Positions 34,400 through 43,973 of a DNA stretch of 64,000 nucleotides are shown here, piece after piece. Position 1 is the stretch's first letter, and every line of letters begins with the position of its first letter. The notes beneath the pieces were generated by a model. It made no database searches and had not been told where the DNA came from. It saw only the letters and a list, made by a program, of their open reading frames with translations. The DNA comes from Chryseobacterium soldanellicola (GTDB taxonomy: Bacteria > Bacteroidota > Bacteroidia > Flavobacteriales > Weeksellaceae), in the NCBI RefSeq assembly GCF_900100115.1, contig NZ_FNKL01000004.1, positions 496,001 to 560,000 of the forward strand, given 5' to 3'. A program made the translations under genes and the position numbers.

Positions 34400-37216
34400 A
34401 TGGACAGATTTTCATTCCTAAACGCAGCTCATTCTCAGTTAATTGAGGATTTATACCAACAGTACTTAAAATACCCGGACTCTTTAGAACCATCATGGAA
34501 AGCTTTCTTTCAAGGCTTCGATTTTGCTTTAGAGAACTATGGTGATGATGATAGCGTTCAATATATTCAGGCTCCGGCTAATTCTGCACCTGCAGTACAG
34601 CAAATTTCCCAGGCAGCAGCCAACGGAGAGGTTCCTGAGCAAATCAAAAAAGAATTTAAAGTAGTAAACCTTATTGAGGCTTACAGAACGAGAGGGCACT
34701 TGTTCACAAAAACAAATCCTGTCAGAGAAAGAAGACACTATACTCCGACTCTGGATATCGAAAACTTCGGGCTTGATCAATCTGATTTAAATACAAAATT
34801 CAACTGTGCCGTAGAAATCGGTTTCAAAGAACCTGTGACTTTACAGGAAATAGTGAAACGCTTAGAAACGATCTATTGTGATTCTATCGGTGTTGAATAT
34901 ACATACATCAACAATGTTGAAGAAAAAGATTTCATCAAAAAATGGCTTCAGGTAAATGAAAACCACCCAAGTCTTTCAGCCAACGAAAAAACTGAGATTT
35001 TATTGAAGTTGAATCAGGCTGTAGCTTTTGAAAATTATCTGCATACAAAATTTGTCGGACAGAAAAGATTCTCACTGGAAGGTGGTGAAACTTTGATTCC
35101 GGCTTTGGACCAGTTGATCTCGAGATCTTCTCAATTGGGAGTTGATGAGGTAGTTTTGGGTATGGCTCACAGAGGAAGACTGAATGTGTTGACAAACATT
35201 TTCGGGAAATCTTACAAACAGATTTTCTCAGAATTTGAAGGTAAAGAATTTGAAGAAGATGTATTCTCAGGTGATGTTAAATATCATTTAGGTTCATCAA
35301 AAAAAATAAAAACAGCTTCAGGAGAAGAAGTTTCAATTAATTTAACTCCGAACCCGTCTCACTTAGAAACAGTTGCCGCTCTTGTAGAAGGGATTTGCCG
35401 TGCAAAAGTGGACGATAAATATAAAGGAGATTACTCTAAAATTTTACCGATCGTAATCCACGGTGACGGTGCGTTGGCTGGTCAGGGTATTGCTTACGAA
35501 GTTGCTCAGATGATGACTTTGGAAGGTTACAGAACTGGTGGTACCGTTCATATTGTTGTCAATAACCAGGTTTCATTTACAACGAATTATATGGATGCAA
35601 GATCTTCAACGTATTGTACAGACATTGCAAAAGTTACGGAATCTCCTGTAATGCACGTAAATGCTGATGATGCAGAAGCGGTTGTTCATGCGATTCACTT
35701 TGCTGCTGATTTCAGAGCGAAGTTTGGTAAAGATGTTTATATCGATTTATTAGGATACAGAAAATATGGTCATAACGAAGGGGATGAACCAAGATTTACT
35801 CAGCCTAATTTGTATAAATTAATCTCAAAACACCAGAATCCGAGAGAAATTTATAAAGACAAATTAATCAACGACAGTGTAATTTCCAACGATGTTCTTA
35901 AAACAATGGAAACAGATTTCAAAGCGCTTTTAGATAAAGACTTTGATGCTTCCAAAGAGATCGAGAAAAACGTTATGGATTTATTCATGGCAGAAGACTG
36001 GACAAACTATCCGCTTGGAAAAAGAGGAGCCGTGCAGTTGCCTGTTGATACAAAATATGACTTAGAGAAGTTGAAAGAGCTGGCAATTAAAATGTCAACG
36101 CTTCCGGCTGATAAAAAATTCATCAATAAAATTACAAGACTTTTCGAAAACCGCATCAAGGCGATCGAAGGAAACTCTTTGGATTGGGCCTTAGGAGAGT
36201 GGTTGGCATATGCTACATTGCTTACTGAAGGTCATAATATCAGAATTTCCGGAGAAGATGTGGAAAGAGGAACGTTCTCTCACAGACATGCAGTTGTAAA
36301 AACTGAAGATACTGAGGAAGAATATGTTCCCTTGAAGCATGTTTCTGAAAACAGATTTGATATTTTCAATTCTCATCTTTCTGAATACGGTGTTTTAGGT
36401 TTCGATTACGGATATGCGATGGCTTCTCCTAATACATTAACGGTTTGGGAAGCTCAGTTTGGTGATTTCGTAAACGGTGCTCAGATTATTGTTGACCAAT
36501 ATTTAGCTGCAGCAGAAGAAAAATGGAAGATTCAGGATGGTTTGGTGATGTTATTGCCTCACGGTTCGGAAGGTCAGGGTGCAGAGCACTCTTCCGCAAG
36601 ATTAGAAAGATTTTTAACGCTTTGTGCAAATGAAAATATGGTGGTGGCAAATATCACTTCACCAGCCAATTATTTCCACTTGTTGAGAAGACAATTAAAA
36701 TGGTCTTTCAGAAAACCATTGGTCGTAATGAGCCCAAAATCATTGTTGAGACATCCAAAAGTAGTTTCTCCGCTTGAAGATTTTGCTACAGGTGGTTTCC
36801 AGCCGATCTTGGATGATCCAACTGCAGATCCTAAGAAAATAGAAAAATTAGTGCTTTGTTCAGGTAAATTATATTTCGAATTATTAGCTAAAAAAGAAGA
36901 ATTAAATGCTGAGAATATAGCTTTGGTAAGATTCGAGCAGCTTTATCCGCTTCAGGCAGATGCAATTGAAGAAGTTTTTGCTAAATATGAAAACAGAAAA
37001 GAGCTTGTCTGGGCTCAGGAAGAACCTGAAAATATGGGAGCCTGGTCTTATATTCTAAGAAATTTCAGAGATACGGGAATCCAGGTAATCGCTCCGGTAC
37101 CAAGTGGTGCTCCGGCTCCGGGAAGTCACAAAATGTTTGAGAAAAATCAAAACGCGGTGATCAACAGAGTGTTTGACAGAAACGATGCTCCTGTAAAAAG
37201 ACCTGTAACAGCTTAA
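34400..37216 (+). CDS. sucA: 2-oxoglutarate dehydrogenase E1 component
   Basis: 938 residues, thiamine-diphosphate-dependent. Decarboxylates 2-oxoglutarate and passes succinyl to the lipoyl group of E2 in the TCA cycle. The E. coli-like N-terminal segment FLNAAHSQLIEDLYQQYLKYPDSLEPSWKAFFQGF is present. The ThDP site includes MAHRGRLNVLTN, GDGALAGQGIAYEV, HIVVNNQVSFTT, and the C-terminal transketolase part carries HRHAVV and LLPHGSEGQGAEHSSARLERFL. Normal length. sucB follows 119 nt later, with heptad repeats between. Confidence 0.97.
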   Translation: MDRFSFLNAAHSQLIEDLYQQYLKYPDSLEPSWKAFFQGFDFALENYGDDDSVQYIQAPANSAPAVQQISQAAANGEVPEQIKKEFKVVNLIEAYRTRGHLFTKTNPVRERRHYTPTLDIENFGLDQSDLNTKFNCAVEIGFKEPVTLQEIVKRLETIYCDSIGVEYTYINNVEEKDFIKKWLQVNENHPSLSANEKTEILLKLNQAVAFENYLHTKFVGQKRFSLEGGETLIPALDQLISRSSQLGVDEVVLGMAHRGRLNVLTNIFGKSYKQIFSEFEGKEFEEDVFSGDVKYHLGSSKKIKTASGEEVSINLTPNPSHLETVAALVEGICRAKVDDKYKGDYSKILPIVIHGDGALAGQGIAYEVAQMMTLEGYRTGGTVHIVVNNQVSFTTNYMDARSSTYCTDIAKVTESPVMHVNADDAEAVVHAIHFAADFRAKFGKDVYIDLLGYRKYGHNEGDEPRFTQPNLYKLISKHQNPREIYKDKLINDSVISNDVLKTMETDFKALLDKDFDASKEIEKNVMDLFMAEDWTNYPLGKRGAVQLPVDTKYDLEKLKELAIKMSTLPADKKFINKITRLFENRIKAIEGNSLDWALGEWLAYATLLTEGHNIRISGEDVERGTFSHRHAVVKTEDTEEEYVPLKHVSENRFDIFNSHLSEYGVLGFDYGYAMASPNTLTVWEAQFGDFVNGAQIIVDQYLAAAEEKWKIQDGLVMLLPHGSEGQGAEHSSARLERFLTLCANENMVVANITSPANYFHLLRRQLKWSFRKPLVVMSPKSLLRHPKVVSPLEDFATGGFQPILDDPTADPKKIEKLVLCSGKLYFELLAKKEELNAENIALVRFEQLYPLQADAIEEVFAKYENRKELVWAQEEPENMGAWSYILRNFRDTGIQVIAPVPSGAPAPGSHKMFEKNQNAVINRVFDRNDAPVKRPVTA

Positions 37217-37223
37217 TTTAAAA

Positions 37224-37258
37224 TAGAAGTTAGATATTAGAGGTTAGAAGTTAGAATT
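37224..37258. repeat. Heptad array TAGAAGT-like, 5 units
   Basis: Five in-phase 7-bp units close to TAGAAGT in the sucA-sucB gap, two of them exact copies. Confidence 0.7.
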
Positions 37259-37335
37259 TTAAAGGTCTTTTTTCTTCATCTATTTTCTTAAAATCTAAAA
37301 AGAAATAATAATCATTAAAAAATAAAAAATACGAT

Positions 37336-38598
37336 ATGTCAGTTTTAGAAATGAAAGTTCCTTCACCGGGCGAATCAATTACAGAGGTTGAAATTGCCAC
37401 TTGGCTTGTAAAAGATGGTGATTACGTAGAAAAAGATCAACCTATCGCTGAGGTAGACTCAGATAAAGCGACTCTTGAATTGCCTGCAGAAGAAAGTGGA
37501 ATTATTACTTTAAAAGCAGAAGAAGGTGACGTGGTACAGGTGGGTCAGGTTGTTTGTTTAATTGATAGAGATGCTGCAAAACCGGAAGGGGCTGCTGCTC
37601 CTGCTGCAGAAGCTCCGAAAAAAGAGGAGGCTCCAAAAGCGGCTGAACCGGCTAAGCAAGAAGCTCCAAAACCTGCTGCTCAACCAGTAGCGGCGGCGAC
37701 TCAAACGTATGCGACGGGAGCTCCATCTCCTGCTGCAAAGAAAATTCTAGACGAAAAAGGTATCGATGCTTCTCAGGTTTCAGGATCTGGAAGAGATGGA
37801 AGAATTTCTAAATCTGATGCTGAATTAGCAGCTGTTCCTGCATTTGGTGGAAGTTCATTAACTGCTACAGGTTCTAGATCTGCAACGACCACTAAACTTT
37901 CAGTTCTTAGAAGAAAAATCGCTCAGAGATTAGTTTCTGTAAAGAATGAAACAGCGATGTTAACGACTTTCAACGAGGTAGATATGTCTGAAATCTTTAG
38001 ACTGAGAAAACAATATAAAGACGAATTTGCTCAAAAGCACGGAGTAGGACTTGGTTTCATGTCTTTCTTTACAAAAGCAGTTACCAGAGCATTAAAAATG
38101 TATCCGGATGTAAATGCATCGATCGACGGAGATTTCAAAATTAACTACGATTTCTGCGATATTTCAATTGCGGTTTCAGGTCCTAAAGGATTGATGGTTC
38201 CCGTATTGAGAAACGCTGAAAATATGTCTTTCAAAGGTGTTGAGGCAAACATCAAAGATTTGGCAACTAAAGTAAGAGACGGTAAAATCACGGTTGACGA
38301 AATGACCGGCGGTACGTTCACAATTACAAATGGCGGTACTTTCGGATCAATGATGTCTACACCGATTATTAACCCTCCTCAGTCTGCCATTTTAGGAATG
38401 CACAATATTATCCAAAGACCGGTTGCGGTTGACGGTCAGGTGGTTATCCGCCCAATGATGTATGTTGCCATGTCTTACGATCACAGAATTATTGACGGTA
38501 AAGAGTCTGTAGGATTCCTTGTCGCTGTAAAAGAAGGTATTGACAATCCTGTTGAAATTTTATTAGGTGGAGACGAAAGAAGAGGCCTTGAATTATAG
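37336..38598 (+). CDS. sucB: Dihydrolipoyllysine succinyltransferase (E2o)
   Basis: 420 residues. Order: one lipoyl domain with lipoylated lysine in EVDSDKATLE (about 44), an Ala/Pro/Lys linker (about 80-125), a peripheral-subunit-binding domain (SPAAKKILDEKGIDASQVSGSGRDGRISKSD), and the catalytic domain with FMSFFTKAVTRALK and active-site SYDHRIIDG. Takes succinyl from SucA to CoA. E3 (lpd) is not in this window. It is the partner of the upstream E1 gene. Confidence 0.96.
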   Translation: MSVLEMKVPSPGESITEVEIATWLVKDGDYVEKDQPIAEVDSDKATLELPAEESGIITLKAEEGDVVQVGQVVCLIDRDAAKPEGAAAPAAEAPKKEEAPKAAEPAKQEAPKPAAQPVAAATQTYATGAPSPAAKKILDEKGIDASQVSGSGRDGRISKSDAELAAVPAFGGSSLTATGSRSATTTKLSVLRRKIAQRLVSVKNETAMLTTFNEVDMSEIFRLRKQYKDEFAQKHGVGLGFMSFFTKAVTRALKMYPDVNASIDGDFKINYDFCDISIAVSGPKGLMVPVLRNAENMSFKGVEANIKDLATKVRDGKITVDEMTGGTFTITNGGTFGSMMSTPIINPPQSAILGMHNIIQRPVAVDGQVVIRPMMYVAMSYDHRIIDGKESVGFLVAVKEGIDNPVEILLGGDERRGLEL

Positions 38599-38627
38599 AT
38601 TTTAATAAAATTATAGTATAAATTTCT

Positions 38628-38656
38628 AATCTCGCCTCAAAAAGGCGAGATTTTTG
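38628..38656 (+). terminator. Terminator of sucAB
   Basis: Perfect 10-bp stem (38628-38637 with 38643-38652) followed by T residues. Confidence 0.85.
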
Positions 38657-38678
38657 TATCCGTTTAATAAATACTAAA

Positions 38679-39068
38679 ATGATGTTCTCAAAAACTACCT
38701 TAAATATCAGAGTTTCAGTCATACCTGAATATGATAGTAAAAATAGTTATCCATCTGAAAACAGATATGTTTTCAAATACAATATAACAATTGAAAATGA
38801 CGCAAATTTTTCTATAAAGATTCTTAAAAGAAAATGGTTGATTTTTGATGTTGGCTTTGGATATACGGAAATAATAGGAGATGGGGTTATTGGATTGACA
38901 CCGGAGATCCCTATGACTGAAAATTTTGAATATTTCTCTAATGTAATGCTTCGTTCCGGAGTCGGAAACATGAGTGGAAAATATCTTGTAAAAAATATGG
39001 AAACCCAGGAAAATTTTGAAATAGATATTCCAAAGTTTAATTTGTTGTCAGAAGTTTTAAGTAATTAA
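38679..39068 (+). CDS. apaG: ApaG family protein
   Basis: 129 residues, an immunoglobulin-like beta-sandwich. YVFKYNITIEN, LLKRKW as ILKRKWLIFD, the glycine-rich GDGVIGLTPEIP and FEYFSNVMLRSGVGNMSGKY are the family pattern. ApaG was linked to Co2+/Mg2+ resistance in Salmonella; its binding activity (pyrophosphate or nucleotides) is not settled. MM start; either ATG is possible. Confidence 0.88.
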   Translation: MMFSKTTLNIRVSVIPEYDSKNSYPSENRYVFKYNITIENDANFSIKILKRKWLIFDVGFGYTEIIGDGVIGLTPEIPMTENFEYFSNVMLRSGVGNMSGKYLVKNMETQENFEIDIPKFNLLSEVLSN

Positions 39069-39134
39069 TTAAGCAAAGAAACACATTGCAATTTATACAA
39101 AAGTTTGTATAAATCCGTGTAATCTGTGGAAATA

Positions 39135-39689
39135 CTAAAGCTTTTTAATCTTCAATTTCATATATTCCTGCACTTCTTCATTGCTTGTGAGAAATAATTT
39201 TTCAAAAGCAAGTAAAGAAATCTTCGCACAAGCTTCCGCATCATCTCCCGCACGATGATGTTTAAACTTAATTTGATGATATTCCGCCAAATGCTTCAAA
39301 CCATATTTAGGAAGATAATTCCATGACTTTTTCGCCAGCTGAATGCTGCATAAATAATCCAATTTTGGCGTAAACATCCCATAATGATCGAGACAGCCTT
39401 TTAAAACACCGGCGTCAAAACTCGCATTATGAGCAATCATCAATGTTCCGTACATCAATTCTTCAATTTCATACCAGATTTCGTCAAAAGTAGGAGAGTC
39501 TTTCACATGATCGGGCAAAATCCCGTGTACATCAATGTTATACTGACTAAAATAAGGAAAGCTGGGTGGTTTTATCAGCCAGGTTTTAGTTTCTACAATT
39601 TTAGAATCCTGCACAACACAAACTCCGACTTCACAAGCTGAGCTTCTGTGATTGGTGGCTGTTTCAAAATCTATTGCGCAAAAATCCAT
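39135..39689 (-). CDS. 3'-5' exonuclease, DEDDh (DnaQ-like)
   Basis: 184 residues. Exo I: AIDFET (D and E); Exo II: AHNASFD (N and D); Exo III: HHRAGDDAEA (H and D) spells the DEDDh set. Two-metal removal of nucleotides from 3' ends. It is not fused to a polymerase or UvrC/GIY-YIG domain, so it is a free DnaQ-like exonuclease, probably in repair or RNA turnover. 248 nt of non-coding DNA follow upstream (39690-39936), which hold only a small hairpin at 39830-39848. Confidence 0.9.
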   Translation of the reverse strand: MDFCAIDFETATNHRSSACEVGVCVVQDSKIVETKTWLIKPPSFPYFSQYNIDVHGILPDHVKDSPTFDEIWYEIEELMYGTLMIAHNASFDAGVLKGCLDHYGMFTPKLDYLCSIQLAKKSWNYLPKYGLKHLAEYHQIKFKHHRAGDDAEACAKISLLAFEKLFLTSNEEVQEYMKLKIKKL

Positions 39690-39829
39690 GTATTGTAGTT
39701 ATAAATTGAGAGTGATAAGATATGAATTTTTTCTAATATTTTGTGCAGCTTGGAACTTCGTTTTTAAACTTCGAAAAAGCATTTGCTTTATCTCTTTTAT
39801 GCCCTCCTTTCCCATGATTTGTAGTTTTA

Positions 39830-39848
39830 AAAACTACAAAATGTGCTC
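39830..39848. repeat. Small 8-bp hairpin in a 248-nt gap
   Basis: TGTAGTTT (39830-39837) pairs with AAACTACA (39841-39848). No T tract; nothing else in 39690-39936 is recognisable. Confidence 0.3.
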
Positions 39849-39936
39849 CACTTAAGTAGACCTATACCTTTGAATCTTTCTTAATGTAACATTAATTACG
39901 GAATTAAGCCCTACGACCTAAATCCTGCAATCCTTG

Positions 39937-40905
39937 TTATAAAAAATGTTTAAAGATCAACCATTTTGTCTGATAAAACTTGTCTTTTTGATGTTTTTGT
40001 CTCAGCTTCCAGGTTCCTGATGCCTGTCCGTAAAACCCGAAATGAGCTCTCGCGACCGCCCAAAGATGTGGAAAGCCCAGTTTAAATCCAAAATAGATGC
40101 CTGCAGCTCCATCTAAACAAAGCCTGAAAAATATCAACCAAATCAAGCTCGGAAACGGTAAATTTTTCAACATCATTGAAAGATTATTTCTAATGTTTAA
40201 ATAAGTTTTTTGAGCACTTTGCTTGTTTAAAGTTCCACCACCAACATGGTAAACTTTAGATTTTCCTGTATAAAAAATTTTCTTTCCCGAATTGATTAAT
40301 CGCCAGCAAAGATCAATTTCTTCCTGATGGGCAAAAAATCTTTCATCAAAACCTTTCTGTTCCCAAAAATCTTTTGAACGGATAAATAAGCTGCATCCCG
40401 AAGCCCAGAAAATTTCTGTTTCATCATTATATTGGCCTTTATCTTCCTCAAGATCATCGAAAATTCGCCCTCTGCAATAAGGATAACCTAAATTGTCAAT
40501 TAACCCGCCTGCAGCTCCCGCAAACTCAAAGAAATTTTTATTATTATAAGATAAAATTTTAGGCTGAATAGCAGAAATTGATGAATCTTTTTCAAATAAC
40601 TGTAATACAGGCTCCGTCCAGTTTTCTGTAACTTCTACATCTGAGTTTAAAAGACAGTAATATTCAGCTTCAATTTTTTTTAAACCTTCATTATAACCGC
40701 CTGCAAAACCGTAATTTTTATCATTTTTAATGACTTTTACGACAGGAAATTCATTTTGTAAAAATTCAACTGAATCATCTGTTGAAAGGTTATCAATCAC
40801 ATAAATATCCGCATTCTGAGAAAAATTAATAATACTGGGAAGAAATTTCTCAAGCCAGCTTTTCCCATTCCAGTTGAGTATGGCGATTGCTAATTTTTTC
40901 TGCAT
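39937..40905 (-). CDS. Glycosyltransferase family 2
   Basis: 322 residues, GT-A fold: AIAILNWNGKSWLEKFLPSI start, YVIDNLSTDDSVEFL, and CLLNSDVEV giving the DxD-like D-V site for nucleotide-sugar and metal. The later FWASGCSLFIR and EEIDLCWR are rhamnosyltransferase-like GT2 features. A hydrophobic segment (LIWLIFFRLCLDGAAGIYFG) near residue 255 may associate with the membrane. 5 nt downstream of the acyltransferase gene. Both fit surface glycan or lipid synthesis. Confidence 0.88.
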   Translation of the reverse strand: MQKKLAIAILNWNGKSWLEKFLPSIINFSQNADIYVIDNLSTDDSVEFLQNEFPVVKVIKNDKNYGFAGGYNEGLKKIEAEYYCLLNSDVEVTENWTEPVLQLFEKDSSISAIQPKILSYNNKNFFEFAGAAGGLIDNLGYPYCRGRIFDDLEEDKGQYNDETEIFWASGCSLFIRSKDFWEQKGFDERFFAHQEEIDLCWRLINSGKKIFYTGKSKVYHVGGGTLNKQSAQKTYLNIRNNLSMMLKNLPFPSLIWLIFFRLCLDGAAGIYFGFKLGFPHLWAVARAHFGFYGQASGTWKLRQKHQKDKFYQTKWLIFKHFL

Positions 40906-40910
40906 GTGAT

Positions 40911-41795
40911 CTATATTTTTTCAGAATCAAAAACTTTAATAGAGTCTTTATATTTCCACTTTCTATGTGACCAAAGATAGTTGTCAGGCCTTTTGTGTAA
41001 GGTGTTTTCTAACAATTTATGGAACTTTTTTACCACTTCATGTTCAACGAATTTTTCTCCGTCAGGATAAATTCTGTGATAATTGACCTGATAAAAACTG
41101 CGTTTTACTTTCTTCATTTCACAATAAATGAACGCAAGATCCATTCTTGTTGCGAGCTTATCATAACCTATAAAAACGGGCGTTTTCTGATTAAGAAATT
41201 CCAAACCGTAATTTACATGGGAAGAATGTGGGGTTTGATCTGCCACAAACATATAAATAGAATTTCCGTCATTTTTATTCCTGAAAATATTGAGGATCAC
41301 TTCGTTGGCTTCCAATGCTTCATTCCCGAATTTGTTGCGGACCTTTTTCATCTGGTTTTCCCAAAAATCACTGTTAACCTTTCTGTACACCGGATGACAG
41401 TGCTTTTGAGGAACAATTTTCGCCAAAGCATTGATCCATTCCCAGTTAAAAACATGGCCGGCAAGCAGAATTATATTTTTTCCTTCCTTTTGGGCTTCAT
41501 GAAATAATTCCTGATTAATATGCTGCATTCTCACTCTTGCTTCCGTTTCCGAAATGCTGAATGATTTTACCGTTTCAACCAGATAATCTGAAAAATTTAA
41601 ATAGAATTTTTTTCGTATTTCGTCTATTTCTTCTTTAGATTTTTCAGGAAACGAATTGGTAATATTTTGAGTAATTACATGCTTTCTATAGCCTACAATA
41701 TAATAATTTAGGAAAAATATTATATCTGAAAAAACGTATAATATTTTCAGAGGAAGTTTAGATATAAAGTATAGTATTTTTATTAAAAAGTTCAT
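40911..41795 (-). CDS. Lipid A biosynthesis-type acyltransferase (LpxL/HtrB family)
   Basis: 294 residues. N-terminal membrane anchor (LIKILYFISKLPLKILYVFSDIIFFL). The acyltransferase motif H-x4-E appears as LAGHVFNWEWINA (about 115-125), where the usual acid is D or E. VADQTPHSS and the late PDNYLWSHRKWKY complete the family. It adds an acyl chain to lipid A precursor or an ornithine/amino-lipid. Operon with the glycosyltransferase. Confidence 0.88.
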   Translation of the reverse strand: MNFLIKILYFISKLPLKILYVFSDIIFFLNYYIVGYRKHVITQNITNSFPEKSKEEIDEIRKKFYLNFSDYLVETVKSFSISETEARVRMQHINQELFHEAQKEGKNIILLAGHVFNWEWINALAKIVPQKHCHPVYRKVNSDFWENQMKKVRNKFGNEALEANEVILNIFRNKNDGNSIYMFVADQTPHSSHVNYGLEFLNQKTPVFIGYDKLATRMDLAFIYCEMKKVKRSFYQVNYHRIYPDGEKFVEHEVVKKFHKLLENTLHKRPDNYLWSHRKWKYKDSIKVFDSEKI

Positions 41796-41832
41796 AAAAC
41801 AGGCAAATTTACGGATAATAAAATTATGGTTC

Positions 41833-41840
41833 TATTTTTG
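41833..41840 (+). promoter_or_regulatory. -7 promoter box (TATTTTTG) of the thioredoxin-like gene
   Basis: TAnnTTTG match 34 nt before the ATG at 41875; no TTG at -33. Confidence 0.4.
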
Positions 41841-41874
41841 ATGCAATTAAGTATTATTTTTTTATTTTTATGTT

Positions 41875-42441
41875 ATGAAAAAACTGACATTAGCAGCATT
41901 TTTAGGAGTAAGCTTTTTGGCTTTTTCCCAGGAAAGTAAAACTCCTGAAAAAAGAGATACAGATAAAGCGTTACTGGTTAAAACAGATCATGCAGAACTT
42001 GATGCAAAGAAAAAAGCAGCTGAAGAAAAAGCAAAGCTGCCTAAGCCATACGACCCGAAAGCCGATGCGCAGGCGGATATCGATAGATTGGTAGCACAGG
42101 CAAAAAAAGAGAATAAAAACATCATGATTCAGGCGGGTGGCAACTGGTGTATCTGGTGTCTGAGATTTAATCAATTTGTACAAACTACTCCAGAACTGAA
42201 GGGGATTGTTGATAAAAATTATCTTTATTATCATTTAAACTTCTCTCCTGATAACAAAAACGAGAAAATTTTCGCTCAATATGGCAATCCGGGGGATAAA
42301 TTCGGATATCCGGTTTTTATTGTTTTAGATAAAAACGGCAAGATGATTCATGTTCAGCAAAGTGATGTTTTGGAACAGGATAAAGGATACAGCTTAGAAA
42401 AAGTAAAGGAATTTTTCAATCAATGGACGCCAAAGTCTTAA
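41875..42441 (+). CDS. Exported thioredoxin-family protein
   Basis: 188 residues. Signal peptide MKKLTLAAFLGVSFLAFSQ. The thioredoxin core has active-site CIWC (C92, C95) in GGNWCIWCLRFNQF, followed by YLYYHLNFSPDNKNEKIFAQYGNPGDKFGYPVFIVLD. A lysine-rich helix (about 40-60) lies between signal and core. Periplasmic disulfide exchange is likely; it resembles DsbD-gamma/TlpA-like thioredoxins. Terminator shared with the convergent aldehyde dehydrogenase gene. Confidence 0.85.
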   Translation: MKKLTLAAFLGVSFLAFSQESKTPEKRDTDKALLVKTDHAELDAKKKAAEEKAKLPKPYDPKADAQADIDRLVAQAKKENKNIMIQAGGNWCIWCLRFNQFVQTTPELKGIVDKNYLYYHLNFSPDNKNEKIFAQYGNPGDKFGYPVFIVLDKNGKMIHVQQSDVLEQDKGYSLEKVKEFFNQWTPKS

Positions 42442-42447
42442 TAATAT

Positions 42448-42474
42448 AAACCGGGAATTTTTCCCGGTTTTTTT
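42448..42474. terminator. Terminator between convergent genes
   Basis: Perfect 10-bp stem (42448-42457 with 42461-42470), loop of 3, with A and T runs on both sides. Confidence 0.85.
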
Positions 42475-43834
42475 ATAGCAATTTTTTGATCCATTTTAAT
42501 TTATTTTCGGAATATGGTGGATATTTTATATTTGGTTCTCCCCAAGTTGTTTTCTCTAAAACAGTTTTCTGATGTGAAAAAGTTTCAAAACCATATTTTC
42601 CGTGATAACTTCCTATTCCTGAATTACCAACTCCTCCGAAAGGCAGATTTTCATTGCTTAAATGCATAATAACGTCATTGATACAACCTCCGCCGAAAGA
42701 CAGTTTTTGGGTAAAAGCTTCTTTTTCTTCATTATTATTGGTGAATAAATATGCAGACAAAGGCTTTTCTAATTCTATTATTTTATTTAAAGTTAAATTG
42801 TAATTATTAAAAGAAATAACAGGCAATATTGGTCCGAAAATTTCGTCCTGCATGATTTCATCTTCCCAATTGATATTCGTTAAAATTGTTGGTTCGATGA
42901 ATAATTTTTCTTCATTAAAATTTCCGCCAAAATAAATTTTATTTTTGTCAATAAGCTGAATTAGTCTTTCAAAGTTCTTTTGATTGATAATCCTTGTATA
43001 TTGCTCTGAATCAAATTCATATTTAAATTCTAGGATATATTTTCTTAATAATTCCAGAAATTGCTCCTGAATAGATTCTTCAACCAATAAATAATCCGGA
43101 GCGACGCAGGTTTGACCGGCGTTTAAAAATTTACCCCAAATAATCCGTTTGGCAGCAACTTCCAGGTTAGCGTCCTTAGAAATGATTACAGGCGATTTTC
43201 CGCCTAGTTCTAGCGTTACAGGAGTTAAATGTTCTGCTGCAGCTTTGTAAATAATTTTCCCGACTTTGGTGCTTCCTGTGAAAAATATTTTATCGAATTT
43301 TAATTTTAAAAGCTCTGTCGTTTCATCAATTCCGCCTTCAAAAACATATAAATATTCAGGAGGGAAGTTTTCATTGATGATTTTTGACATTGCTTTCATT
43401 GTATTTTCAGCAATTTCGCTGGGCTTTAAAATACAGCAGTTTCCTGCCGCTAAAGCTGCGACAATAGGAGAGAGGGATAATTGATAAGGATAGTTCCATG
43501 CGCCAATTATCAATGCACAACCAAGAGGTTCGGAATATATTTTACTCGATCCGATCTGATTGGCGAGATTTGTTTTGACTTTTTTAGGTTTTGCTAAAGA
43601 TTTTAAATTCTTTATATAGTAATCAATATCTTTGATGACAAAAGAAATTTCCGTTGTAAAGGTTTCAAATTTGGATTTTCCGAAATCTTTATCAATGGCT
43701 TCATATAAAAGGTTTTCATTTTTAATGATAATTTCCTTTAATTTTTCAAGATATATTTTTCTGAATTTCAGATTTTTTGTTTTCTGCGTTTTAAAAAGCT
43801 CTTTCTGGCTTGATATGATTTCGTGAATTTCCAT
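42473..43834 (-). CDS. Aldehyde dehydrogenase
   Basis: 453 residues, NAD(P)-dependent. EPLGCALIIGAWNYPYQLSLSPIV N-terminal motif; ELGGKSPVI with the general-base E; catalytic C in GKFLNAGQTCVAPDY; then EIFGPILPVISF and PFGGVGNSGIGSYHGKYGFETFSHQK. It belongs to the short ALDH3-like branch without the long N-terminus and usually oxidises fatty or aromatic aldehydes. A predicted -7-like sequence lies directly before the ATG (see findings). Confidence 0.95.
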   Translation of the reverse strand: MEIHEIISSQKELFKTQKTKNLKFRKIYLEKLKEIIIKNENLLYEAIDKDFGKSKFETFTTEISFVIKDIDYYIKNLKSLAKPKKVKTNLANQIGSSKIYSEPLGCALIIGAWNYPYQLSLSPIVAALAAGNCCILKPSEIAENTMKAMSKIINENFPPEYLYVFEGGIDETTELLKLKFDKIFFTGSTKVGKIIYKAAAEHLTPVTLELGGKSPVIISKDANLEVAAKRIIWGKFLNAGQTCVAPDYLLVEESIQEQFLELLRKYILEFKYEFDSEQYTRIINQKNFERLIQLIDKNKIYFGGNFNEEKLFIEPTILTNINWEDEIMQDEIFGPILPVISFNNYNLTLNKIIELEKPLSAYLFTNNNEEKEAFTQKLSFGGGCINDVIMHLSNENLPFGGVGNSGIGSYHGKYGFETFSHQKTVLEKTTWGEPNIKYPPYSENKLKWIKKLL

Positions 43835-43921
43835 ACCTCAAATTTCAGAAAATATTACAAATTTTTTGCCTAAAAATTCATATAATATTTGAATTCTGAA
43901 AACCAGGATCTATTAAAACAG

Positions 43922-43947
43922 AAAACCACTTCAATTGAAGTGGTTTT
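43922..43947 (-). terminator. Terminator of rpsF-rpsR-rplI
   Basis: Perfect 26-bp palindrome with A4/T4 ends, 27 nt beyond the rplI stop codon on the minus strand. Confidence 0.8.
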
Positions 43948-43973
43948 ATATATATGAGAAAAATCTCTTAATC

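Noticed and set aside
34400..38598. Missing E3 as a sign of operon break
   Set aside because: E3 (lpd) is often encoded elsewhere and shared by several complexes.
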